Shown piece after piece: positions 51,877 through 63,500 of a stretch of 64,000 bases of DNA. The position numbers and the translations under genes are program-made. Source of the DNA: Neodontobutis hainanensis (Eukaryota; Chordata; Actinopteri; Gobiiformes; Odontobutidae). A model generated the notes under the pieces. It was not told the origin of the DNA. It saw nothing but the letters and a program-made list of their open reading frames with translations, and searched no databases. Location: positions 4,371,001 through 4,435,000 of the forward strand of contig JALDNG010000004.1 of NCBI GenBank assembly GCA_024349245.1, written 5' to 3'. Numbering within the stretch: position 1 is the first letter of the stretch; each line of letters opens with the position of its first letter.

Positions 51877-53054
51877 AAAGTCAGTGTATATTTCAGATAC
51901 CAATCTTTTACATTTAGTAACAGACAATAAAGTTAAGTAAACAGTTAATGCATGCCAGCCCTCTTTATGCTTTCTCAGTTCTCAGTAAAGGTGGTAGGCA
52001 GGGGTTGAAGAAGGTGAACTATGAGAGGAAGTTAAATACAGGAAAAGGTTTTGTATGGTATATAATAGTTCTAATAATATACTGTAAGTCAGTCATCACA
52101 TCATCTTGTAATTTGTGTTTATTTAAATGGAATTCAATATAAGATACATAGCTCAGCAGATCTGTACATTAGTTCTGCCTCAGCACAAAGCATCAAGAAT
52201 CTAAGTGTTATCTTACTGTCTCACTTTGTGTGCATGCTGTGCCCCATAAACCGTTAGTTTTACCATGTCAACACTCTGCACTATGTTCATCCACTGCATT
52301 ACATTTAACTTCAAAATAACCTGACATCTCTGTTGGTTTGTAACACATGCAGAAGAAATAAAACGATAACAGAGCTTCCTCTAAATCCAGCAGAATGGCA
52401 ACTTTTCCCTTTCAGCAGCACCGAGACTTTTGAGGAGATGCCATTGCTGCCTCATTGGTTTTTCACTCCCTCTGATTACTCCTCTCATCTTATGTAAATC
52501 CTCTTAAGTCACATGTTATTGTTTATTGCAACTGTGAAGGTTAGGTGTTCCTAAGCCCTGTGCGTGCGCTTATCTCACCAGCGCATGCATCTTTGTCTCT
52601 CCAATGTGTCTTGTTTTCGTAATACACTAATGGATGAGGAAAAGTTGTCTGGACTGATGCGGCGCAGACAACCAATCCACTGCAGTCAAATGCTAATCTC
52701 TCCCAGTGGCTAACAAGGCTTCATGAAAGGGAGGCAGTTGCATGCTCCAGGGATATCACTCCATTATCAAAAGCTTGCTGTATTTTGGGGGGATTTTTAA
52801 AATACTGGCTTTAAACAATGCAACACACAGTCACGTGTTGGAGCGCTGGCACAGAAACAGGTTTTCTGGAAGATGGCTGGTGTAAGATTAAAGGTCAAGT
52901 GGAAACTGCTTTATGTTTGAAGACACTTGTGAAAAATACCTTGGAAAATGGATTTGTTTTAATGTAGAGGCCTATTTTGATAACCGTCGCGCAATTGAAA
53001 CAAGACAGAAGTTTTTCTGTAGGAAACCGTCTCTTTCCTTAAAAGAGACACATT

Positions 53055-53285
53055 GGTATGGTAAATGGTGAGCATTTATAGCACTTTTTTGTACCCATCT
53101 CAGGCACCCAAAGCACTTCTATTCACCCCATTACACACATTCACACCTGGGGCAGACAGAGGGGGGGCTGCTAAACATAAGGCGCTCACAGCCTTCGCCG
53201 ACCACCACCAAACTCAGCTCCACAATCACACACATTCATACACCTGAGCGACAGACACTGGAGGCAAGGTGGGTTAGTACAGTAT
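53055..53285. mobile_element. Teleost SINE/MITE-type interspersed repeat
   Basis: Starts 'tatggtaaatggtgagcatt' and continues through 'tatagcacttttttgtacc', 'cccaaagcacttctattcac', 'acattcacacctggggcag' and 'cacattcatacacctgagc', the order seen in a very common teleost repeat beginning aatggtaaatgg. The 60-codon open frame over it is incidental. Confidence 0.7.
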
Positions 53286-54578
53286 GAACCAGGGATAGCA
53301 CTGTTACAATGTCAAATAAAATATATTTTCATTTTGAAATTTTGCACAATAAGTTGTGCTACAAAGCACATTTACTCTGATCGGACATTTTGAAAACTGG
53401 TATGTATGAGTATTACTTTCTGTTTAATTTTGGTTGTTTTCCTGTGACTGGGAAAAATAAGTTTGACTTATAATAACTGCAGTAGTGCTGTGGATAATGA
53501 GATGGTGATTAATTAAGTGCAACATTAAACAATGTCTATACCCCAAACATATTCTGATCTCAAATACTTTCAACAGTGCATTGGTTAAAATATTTTGTTA
53601 AAATACTATAGTGATTAATTCCCTTGAGTATTATGTGTTGCATTAAATATTTAAATACATCCTAAAAACTTAGGTTGTTCAAACTCTTATTCTGGTTGAA
53701 TTCATCCCTCAGTGAATAATAATAATTCCTGTCCTCTATGTGTGTCCTTCCTCAGACATGATGAACTCCAGAGGCTTTGTGCAGTATCTCTGACATAAAA
53801 AACACATTTAACAAGAGTGTTATAGTGTAAACATTGGTGTTAATTTTTTAACCAGTGTTAGCTCGGAGGATAACAGTGATTCAAAAGCTATGTTTTAGAG
53901 TTTGCCACTTGAGGGTGTGGTTTAGGCTGCAAGGGTGAAGATGTCCCCGAGATAAGTGAAGGTCACTGGTGTAAAATGCCCAATATGAACAAAGCTGAGG
54001 GCGGAAACTGTGTCTAATGCAGATAATGTGCACAGTAAAAATACACTGAATAATCCTGGGCAGCAGCAACAATTGTCAGATGGTTATGTTTAGGCCTTAC
54101 ACTGTGGATGATTACTATAATACTTATTAGGTAGTAATTAATGTATAAATAAGATAGTTACAAATAAAAGTGGGAATTTGGACATCAGGCATAATAAGTC
54201 TTCTTGCATGTTCTGTTAACTCCATTAATCTGAAAGACCTTCAGTTGCTTTACGGCATATAAGAGTTTGGCTATTACAGCTCTCAGTGTCATTCTCCGAA
54301 CCAGTCAGCTGCTTAAACCCATCCATCAAACTGGTCACTATTTTGTCAAAACCTTAACTCACAGTTTAAACACAGTTTATAAACCCTCTACTCTTTATTG
54401 CAAAGGACTTATTACATTCTCTCTCAGTAAAACACATTCTTAGGCTCATATAAATCAAAAAGATAATTAAAAGAGACAGAAGTTGGACACAGTTAAAACA
54501 TTGTTGACCAGCGCATAAACTTCAAACCCTTGTTCACGATCTGGACCCAATACAAATCAGATCTGAGACACAATTGAC

Positions 54579-54581
<3 letters not shown>

Positions 54582-54627
<46 letters not shown>
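54582..54627. repeat. (AT)n microsatellite
   Basis: 46 bp of AT dinucleotides, followed after 'ttc' by another short TA run (54631-54639). The open frame across it encodes a Tyr-Ile repeat and is an artefact. Confidence 0.95.
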
Positions 54628-54629
<2 letters not shown>

Positions 54630-55158
54630 CTATATATATTTGTAACTGTAAAGAAAATGTAAGTGTTACTTAACAAGATTTGAATTACAGTAAACAGATA
54701 TTTTGTACACAAAATCTGAGGCAGTGCATTTGTAATTTTTTTCATGTAGTCAAAGAAAAGCTGTACAGAGAATTTATATTTGTAAAAAGGGGCTGTGTGC
54801 TACTGTTACTTCTATGAGTGTAAATTAAAGTGTGGGACTGAGTAAAATCCAAGTAACAAGTAAAAAAGTAGGGGATGATCTGACTGTGATCACATCTGAT
54901 TGGACACATTATTGTGTTGTGGATTCCAGTTTTTTTCCTTTTCTAAACACAACCAATCAAAATGTTACACTTCACCAGGTCACTGTTATCAAGCAGACAC
55001 AATCCCAAAATTTAGTAAGGCAGTTAGATTGGTTCATCCAGGTATTTTCCAGATATCTGTGTTCAGACACCGACTCGCAGAGACTGACCCCGAGCATTAA
55101 AAGCAATGTCCTTATATACATTCTAACAGAAAACATCTGATATACATCATTGTATATA

Positions 55159-55306
55159 GAGAGGGGGCCCCGTTTGTCAGAAAGTCTGAACTAAGACAGA
55201 TAACCATAAGAAACCTACAGTTACCTAACTGCTATTCTTATTCATAAGCAGTGAGAGAGGCCCCTGTTGCCAGGAAGGCTGAACTAACACAGATAACCAT
55301 AAGAGA
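55159..55306 (+). repeat. Spaced direct repeat of about 54 bp, LTR-like
   Basis: Copy 1 (55159-55213) and copy 2 (55253-55306) share gagag-ggcccc, a tctgaacta/gctgaacta step and 'cagataaccataaga', about 80 percent alike, separated by 39 bp. Downstream lies tatataactctttattcccg (55341-55360), which looks like the TATA and start region of an LTR. No retroviral or retrotransposon coding sequence is adjacent, so at most this is a solo or partial LTR. Confidence 0.6.
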
Positions 55307-56437
55307 AGTTCATAGAAAAGGGGAGGCATATTGACAGGTATATAACTCTTTATTCCCGAGCCTGTTTTTGGTGTGTCTGCTTGAAAAGGACATGTTCACA
55401 GTAAAATGACTGTATCTCTGTAACTACAAAGTGTATTTCAGTAATTTTGGTGTCAAAATGAAGGGGGCACTTGTGAGATTTCCCAGAAGGGAATCTTTCC
55501 AATGTGCATGTTACAGTTTCAGAATAAATCAAAATAGAAAAAAGCAAAATACCCCAAAAAAACCCAAAAACATTTCTGCCTAAAAGCAAAAAAAACAATA
55601 TTTGAATTAATATTCCTTTCTATGAAGGCAGTTGCAGCTCAAACATTATTTTAAATCACAGCCACACATGTCAAAAATACCTGCACCAAATATAATTCCT
55701 CTAATGAGAAACAAACCAACCAACTATTAAGATATTAGTATGAAATGGTCAGGAAGGAGTCTCCATTATAAACTATAGGCAAGAATTTGGCAAGTTTTGG
55801 CACCACCTGTTTTTGGTCTGTGTTTGGAGTAAATGTAAACGGATTAGATTTAGATGTGCTTGTGGCTGAGTCTCAGCTGATCTATTTGATGTGCTGCTTT
55901 GCCATATTAGGCTTGGGGTGTGTATTGTATGCTGTTTGTTTGTGACCGTGTCGGGCTAAACGGGTTAATCTTTCTTAGATGGGAGCTAGGGGTCTTGCTT
56001 CCTGGGGTCACACATACACACAAGACCACCACATAAATTTTTTGTTATCGATCTATTCGGAGCGGCACAGTTTTTTTTATGTTTTTTGTTTTGTTTCATT
56101 GTTTAATTGTCATTTTGAGATCAATAGTATTAAATGTATAGTATGTATTTTCAATGTAGTGTAATGTCTTACCTATGGTGTGTCATAAAATGTATTGTCA
56201 AATGGTAGCTTATAGGACTCCAGGAAGAATAGCTTTTAGCTTAATGAAGCTAATGGGGGTCCAAATAAAACAAACAAAAAACACCAGAGAAGTCCATGTA
56301 CAAAGATTAAACATTAAACATGCATTTGCTAATGACATAAATGACATGATATCAGTCACACACACATTCCTCACTTGTGCAAACACTAATTGCATAACTG
56401 ATCACTAACCAACCACTGCTTGACAATAGGATAGGCC

Positions 56438-56457
56438 TATAAAAAGGTCAATGGTCA
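56438..56457 (+). promoter_or_regulatory. TATA-like box plus DR1 nuclear-receptor site
   Basis: tataaaaaggtcaatggtca joins a TATA-like sequence directly to AGGTCA-A-TGGTCA, a near-consensus DR1 element of the kind bound by HNF4 or RXR heterodimers. It is about 800 bp upstream of the DPYS start codon. DPYS is a liver and kidney gene in vertebrates, so an HNF4-type input is plausible; function is inferred. Confidence 0.3.
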
Positions 56458-56878
56458 AATTACCTGTTTTGAACAATGGATGGCAACAATGGACAGAGAG
56501 GAAGAGGAGTTGGAAGAAGAGGTAAAACATATCTTGTAATGTGGACCAAGTATTGTGGCCAGCCCTAGCCCGGAGAAGAGATAAAGTGTAGCTTGGCACA
56601 AGTGACTGCACCCCCTCCCATCACCAACCCACGCCTCCACCCCTCACCCCTACCAATTCCCGGAATGAAATGGCATTTTGAATGCATTTTTACATTTTGA
56701 AGGAGTGAGGCATGAAGGATGTGAGGCATTTTGCAGTTTGTGTGCAGTTTGGGAAATTGTGTGTAGAGTTTTGAAGAAAAGGACAGTTTTGAAAACGTGT
56801 GTAAGCGTGCCTAACCCAGTGCTAATATAAATCTTTTTTTCTATTTTTTATTTTTTACTTTTTGTGTTGTTTTCAACT

Positions 56879-57109
56879 GTCCTGGACACATTCCTGCACG
56901 GCCTGTCGGTCCTGGGAGTGGATCCTTCCTTCTGTGGTTCTCCCTGAAATTTATCTTTTTTCTTGGCTGGGTTTTTTGGGAGTTTATCCTCACCCTGATG
57001 GAGAGTCTAAGGAGAGGGCATATTGTCTAGTGCAGTCTGTTAAGCCCTTTGAGGCGGCTGTTGTTATATTGAGTAATACAAAAAAAAATTCTTGTCTTGT
57101 CTTGTCTAA
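56879..57109 (+). mobile_element. Teleost interspersed repeat 3' part with (CTTGT)n tail
   Basis: Contains 'gtcctgggagtggatccttc', 'tgtggttctccctgaaattt', 'gggttttttgggagtttatc', 'gagagtctaaggagagggca' and 'gttaagccctttgaggcggc', in the order of a well-known fish SINE/LINE-tail repeat, and ends with a short cttgt tandem (57091-57107). It lies only about 150 bp upstream of the DPYS start codon. Confidence 0.75.
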
Positions 57110-57260
57110 CCAGTCTCAGCAATTGCAAAAAAGGAGGCGGAGCTAGAAAACAAAACTTCATTACCTCTCTGGTCTGGTCTAAACTGTCAGCTTCACTGAC
57201 AGAGTCATAGGTGTTGCTTCTACAGAGCTCTACAAACTCTTCTCAGTAAATCCAGCAGCG
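57110..57260 (+). promoter_or_regulatory. dpys: DPYS proximal promoter and 5' UTR
   Basis: The non-repetitive stretch between the upstream repeat and the DPYS ATG has a GC-box-like ggaggcggagc (57133-57143), a caattgcaaa C/EBP-like word near 57119 and a small inverted repeat ctgtcag-cttca-ctgacag near 57185-57203. No TATA box is seen in this interval. Start of transcription is not determinable; part of this may be 5' UTR. Confidence 0.45.
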
Positions 57261-57512
57261 ATGGCAGAGCCCAGTGGGATCCTCATAAAGGGAGGTAAAG
57301 TTGTGAACGAGGACTGCTCTGTGATCAGTGATGTCTACATAGAAAATGGGAAAATCTTAGCAGTTGGCCGGGACCTTCAGATCCCAGAGGGGGTTCGTGT
57401 TATCAATGCCATTGACAAACTGGTCATTCCTGGGGGCATTGACACGCACACGCACATGGAGCTGGCCTTCATGGGCACCAAAAGTGTGGACGACTTCCAC
57501 ATTGGAACTAAG
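57261..57512 (+). CDS. dpys: DPYS exon 1 (residues 1-84)
   Basis: Begins MAEPSGILIKGGKVVNED, ends FHIGTK. Holds the first two zinc ligands H63 and H65. Ends in phase 0 at AAG, followed by GCAAGT, so the intron is probably of the GC-AG class. The frame stays open to 57668 as intron read-through. Confidence 0.93.
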
Positions 57513-60500
57513 GCAAGTTATGTTGGAAAAAACATCATAAAAATGTCCCAGAGCAAAAAGTGCCAGTTTATTGCAAAAAAGGCACTGGTTTTGCAATGCA
57601 GTAAATGCTACAGACTATTTATGAAATTGTTTATATGTATATGTATTGGTCATTGGTATTGTTTATAAAGTGCCCTGTGTAAACTATTGTATAAATAGAC
57701 CTACCAAATAGCCAATGAAGCATTATAGAGCCTTTATTAGATGGATTATTTAAGTTTAGAATAGATTACATTGATGTGTAAGTTGCAAAAGCTATTAAAA
57801 ATCAATAAAGCCTGATTTCCCAGTTCTTATCATATCAGTCATGTTAATATTCAACTTTATCTATGTTTACTCAGGCAGCTCTGGCAGGAGGCACTACCAT
57901 GATCCTGGACTTTGTCATCCCCCAGAAGGGTAAATCTCTTTTAGAGGCCTATGATTGCTGGCGTAAAACGGCTGACCCCAAAGTCTGCTGCGATTACTCA
58001 CTGCATGTAGCCGTCACATGGTGGAGCGAAGAGGTGATGAAGCACACCTTTACAACACTAACACTCTCAGGATCCACAGTGTAGTGACTGCAGCTCAAGC
58101 AAACACTGATTTTCTTTATTATTATTATTATTATTATTTTTAGGTTAAGCGCGAGATGGGGGTTCTGGCCAAAGAAAAAGGTGTCAACTCCTTCAAGATG
58201 TTTATGGCCTATAAGGATGTGTTCATGCTGCAGGACTCTGATTTATACACTGCTTTCTCCCAGTGTAAACAGATCGGGGCTGTAGCTCAGGTGCATGCAG
58301 AGAACGGAGACCTGATTTCAGAGGTTTGTTATGTCTAAATCATGGCTATTTCCTAAACCATTTGCATAATATAATTTATTTTTTTGTCAAATTATTTGTG
58401 AGCAGATTATTAGAGAGAGATAAATAATGATTTTGCTACATTATATCACAGAGGTCTTGGCGACTTAAAGACTAAATACACATTTATATGTGGACATTCA
58501 ACCAATAATAAAGGCAGCTATTGCAACGTCATGTGTCACAAAAAATGACAGGACACAGTGTTGGATTTTTAAGTGAACTAAGAGGAAAAATGTTTTCTCC
58601 CAAATCTTTCTTGGGGTACTGAAGGCAATTTCTACATGGGTCTGCTGTAAGAAATATATAATATATATAATATATATATAATATGTCTGCTACTTTACCT
58701 TGCAGACAAATTCTAGCAATACTGTATTTAGGGTAGTTTGGTGTTATTATTAGAACTAATTATGGTATTAGACATTAATATTAGATGGCAATACACACAA
58801 CATTGTTTTCTGTCACTGAGTTGTACTGTTAGTTTTTTATTTATTATTTATACATTTTGCTGACTAATGCAATTGTAATATTTTACCACTAGGGGGTAGT
58901 CTATGCTAAATTAAAAACAGACAAAGCAGTTTGATTTTGCACTTTAAACATTTTAGATCTAATTGTGTGAAACATTTGTGACAGTCCTTTCCTTTAACCC
59001 TCATCATTGCTTGCTCTGCTTTTGGACATAACAGGGGGCTAAGAAGATGCTCTCAATGGGCATCACGGGACCTGAGGGTCATGAGCTGTGTCGTCCAGAG
59101 GAGGTAGAGGCTGAGGCCACGCAGCGGGCCATTACCATCGCACACGCGGTCAACTGTCCACTCTATGTAGTTCATGTCATGAGCAAATCTGCTGCCAAGG
59201 TTGTGTCCAACGCTCGCAGAGATGGTGAGTGTTGAGACGCTACACCCTACTGTTTAAAAAGTGCAACAATGTGACAAGGGGGATTCCTTCTTTATTAGGT
59301 CGTGTAGTTTTTGGGGAGCCCATTGCTGCTGGCCTGGGCACTGATGGAACCCACTACTGGAACAAAGAATGGGCTCATGCAGCTGGTTTTGTCATGGGAC
59401 CTCCACTCAGACCGGACACTAGCACCCCTGGGTACCTCATGGACTTGCTTGCCAAGTGAGTGCTTCTGACAGTGTAGAGTAAAGACAGCTATGGTCTGAA
59501 TTTTTATTCAAATATACAGTATGTATTCCTAGTGATGACCTCAGTGTGACTGGGACGGACCATTGCACCTTTTGTATTTGTCAAAAGGCCCTTGGCAAAG
59601 ACGACTTCACCAAGATCCCTAATGGAGTGAACGGTGTGGAGGACCGGATGTCTGTCATCTGGGAGAAAGGAGTGGTATGTCTTAACTTTGCTCTGAAATT
59701 ATCCTCTGAAGTTTTTCAGTTGTTAAGCATTGTGAATATAATTGAGATATACCTGGAATGGGGCATTGGTGGTTTTAACCCTTGTTTTAACACATCAGAT
59801 TGACCTAAGAATGCATGACTTTGTCAAAAAAGAGGATTTCCACACACAAATTAAATTGTAATAATTTGCATACACTCTTGGTGTTCCTGGTCAAAAATGA
59901 TCAGTCACTAGAAATGTATGGGGGTGAAGTGTAAAAAACTGAGCTCAGCTATATCCAAGTCATGTTTATCAAATCCCTTATATGTGCCTCAGGAATGGGC
60001 TCAATCTACCAGGGGCAGGCTCCAAAAGCACAAATATAAGCAGAAATCCAATGGCAAAGTGTAAAAATCATGTTTACAGCCTGGTAAAACTTATTCGCTG
60101 TTTATGCTATCTGAAAACTATAGTTTTATGCATAAGCCGTAGTCAGATAAGCCCAGATGTTATCGTCATTTTATTGCGCTGTGGTAATACCAATATCAGT
60201 GAATGGGGGAGCTATGGGTACATCCTCATTTGTTAGAAGAACACACACACACACATGCAGCGCCACAGGAACCTTTGCTCAGTATTGCGGCGCAGTGGCT
60301 CAGTGGTACAACGGATGCCCTTCAACCGGAAGGTTCAGTTCTCACTCTCCCCACAGTTCATACTGTCGTTGTGTCTTTGGGCAAGACATTTAACGCACCT
60401 TGCCTTCAGTGGCTGTAACATTGGTAATTAGCAGTTCAATGTAAGTCGCTTTGGATAAAAGCGTCAGCTAAATGAATAAATGTAAATGTATTGTCTCTCT

Positions 60501-63500
60501 CCCACGAGAACAACACCTGTGTTGGCAGTTCTCTCGGTCTTAACATGGTTTCAATAAAACTGAACTTTTCTCATACCTCTGGTACTGTATATGAGGCTTT
60601 TGTGAGGCCATGCTCACAGCATTGTTGCCATCACCACAATGAGGAAAGTAGCTATTTGCTGTCTTAAGTCACTATAAGTAGCTCAATACATTTACATTTA
60701 ATCATTTAGCAGACGCTTTTATCCAAAGCGACTTACATGTGAGGAAAACAATGGAAGCAATTTTAACAAAAAGTGCACAAAAAACTAGTCAGTTAAAACC
60801 TAGCACAGCATACAAAGCTATGGATAAGAAGGTTTTTGTTTTTTTAAGAAAATGTATCAATAGAAAGGAATTAGAATTCAGTGTTGACAGAATCTGCTGA
60901 TCCTGTCGTAGCAGATCATTCCACCAATGTGGAACAGATCCAGAGAAAGTACCACTGGTCTGATCAATAACATCACTGCCTAATTTGTATAATTTGCCAT
61001 GTACATGTAATTGCAATGGAGGCTGTAGAAGAGAAGAATAACTTAATTTTTTTTAGAAAAGAGGAATAACTTAATTTTTTTTAGAAGAGAGAAATAACTT
61101 TATTTTTTTAGAAGAAAGGAATAGCTTTTTTGTTTTTTTTTAGAAAAGAGGAATAACTTAATTTTGGTTATAGAAGAGAGGAATAGCTTTTTTGTTTTTT
61201 TTAGAAAAGAGGAATAACTTAATTTTTGTTATAAAAGAGAGGAATAGCTTTATTTTTTTTAGAAAAGAGGAATAACTTAATTTTTTTTAGAAGAGAGGAA
61301 TAATATAATATCATATATAAGTATGACATAACACAAAATTGTTCAACACAAAATAAACACAACATAAACTTTAAAAAGCCTTGTCAGTTAAATGAAGGGA
61401 CAAACATTACTTTAAAATTATTGTATTATTACAACCAGCTATCTGGTGTATATAAATAAAATCACCTAGTTCAATAATTATTTACAGTACACTTATATTA
61501 TTATATTTTTCACATTATTGGTAACCTCCAGCTCAAACCATTTTGTATAGTAAAAACAGAAAGCCCAGTGCAGATTTTGCAATTTCCTGACATTATGTGA
61601 GAAAGCCTGGCTGCTCCAAGTCCAAAGAAAAGATTTACTCTGGATTTACTCCAGCAATGCTTACAAATCACACATTATATGATATTTTGGCAGAATCAGG
61701 TTGCTTGCTGCACACTGAGCACTGACCTTTTGTCTGCAAATTTTCTTTACTGCAGCCCTTTACAAACCACAATGACTCCTGTGTTTTTTCCCTTTAGCAC
61801 AGCGGAAAAATGGACGAGAATCGATTTGTAGCCGTAACCAGCAGCACAGCAGCAAAAATCTTCAACTTCTATCCACAGAAAGGCCGAATCTCCAAGAACT
61901 CCGATGCTGATGTGGTTGTGTGGGACCCCAAAATGAAAAGGTGAGGGCCATTTCTGGACATTTCAGCAGTGTTTTAAAAAGTGTAGATGCAGCACGTGAC
62001 TATTATTATTAAAGATTATAACTAATTAATGTCATCATATATATATCATCTTTTATTGACCTGTGAGTTCTTAGCCAATTTGTTAATTAGCTTTAGGTTG
62101 ATAGATAAATAGGTAGAGTAATATACAATAAATAGACTGTAACATCCCAACTAAACTAAGACCAATACTGGGATAGTTTACATGCACAGTTTCTATCTAC
62201 CTCTGTCAAAGGCCTTGCACTTACACACTTACTATGGGCATAATATTCATGATGAGTAATCGCGATGAGTAATGCTTTGCGTCTGCTGTTTATTTTTTTT
62301 CCTTATATAAGCCCAGATGAGATGCACAGCGTGAGTGGGATGATGCTGATGGGTCACGGTTAGGATCTTAAGAATTTTTTTTCAAGTGGGAGATAACCAG
62401 TTTTCTCAGATTATTTTAGGCTTTTTCAGGAATAGACTTGTTATATATATACAGTACATACAGTATATATATCATAAGGTCGTATGTAACAATGACGCAG
62501 TTACTTGTGCCTATTTATTTTTTATTCTGAGAGAGACACACAGCTGGGGACAGTGTGCTGTTCTGTGGAGCATATGCACACATCCAGACTCTGGGGACAG
62601 TTTACGTTCATGTAGCCAGTGTACTGTAGCAGCACATTAGACTTATGTAACCTACAAGAGCACTGCACTGCTCTGCTAGCACTGAGCCTTTAGGCAAGAC
62701 GCATGCCACTGATGAATGGGACAAGAACTCATGACAGTCAGGATTAATCTGCAGTAAATGAATTCCCTGGTTGCACTGGGAAGCTTGTGTCTGTCAGTGT
62801 TTACTTCTGATGATTCCTTATTTACAGTTCATTTATGAGTGCTCTTGTATCCCGAGTTAGAGCTGTTTCCCGCTAAATGCAGAACCAATAGATATGAAAA
62901 CTCGTTTATTCCAATTTTCATTACTCTGCTGAACAAAACAAAAAGAGGGCACTTTATTTTATTGATTTTAAGAGATTTACTGAGCATATCACTGTGGACT
63001 TATGCTAGATTATTTTTTCTTATGTCTATTGTATTTATTGTTGTATTGTTTTTCTGGGATAATAAAGTTGATTCTGATTCTGATTACCGTTGGAGTTTGT
63101 TGCTGTAGAAGGAGGATGTCTTGGGTTTGATTGCGACAGACATGAATTCATCTGTAAAACTGAGTAATTAACTGCTCTTAGGCATAAACATTGCTTCATA
63201 ACATCCGGGGCACAGTTGTGTAATCAGCAGCTCAGTCAATGGCCTTGTGTCACATAATTACGCTTCTTAAAGAATGAGGACACGCGAACATGTGAATGTA
63301 AAAATAGAGAGAGATGATTCAAGAAAGAAAGAAGAAGACGTGAAATTAGTCAGGGTTTGTTATTGTTATATGAATGTCCCAATTTCATCAATTTCATAAA
63401 GTGCTTAACCACACGTAAGCACTTTCTCAGATGCTCTGGCCAACAAAAGCACAGTGTTCTTCAACTGCAGCAACGCAAAAAATGAAGAGAAGGGCACATA

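Larger units (their letters stand above)
49931..56878. other. Intergenic upstream of DPYS, repeats and no gene recognised
   Basis: Approaching DPYS the sequence becomes richer in repeats: poly-A (50535-50550), poly-T (51860-51876), a teleost repeat (53055-53285), (AT)n (54582-54627) and a spaced direct repeat (55159-55306). A decayed 'ccaacttaaggtctgtggg' piece near 50262 may also be an old interspersed repeat. No coding exon recognised on either strand. Confidence 0.55.
59675..61797 (+). other. dpys: DPYS intron 6, repeat-rich
   Basis: 2123 bp, by far the largest of the first six introns. It holds a plus-strand tRNA-derived SINE (60287-60490), a second repeat in the opposite orientation (60687-61020) and a minisatellite (61026-61306). 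Donor gtatgt, acceptor ttccctttag. No exon inside. Confidence 0.9.

Noticed and set aside
54557..54745. Minus-strand frame with Tyr-Ile repeats
   Set aside because: Encoded by the (AT)n microsatellite; an artefact.
60157..60418. Two overlapping plus-strand frames in DPYS intron 6
   Set aside because: They lie within a tRNA-derived SINE and its flanking AC tract.
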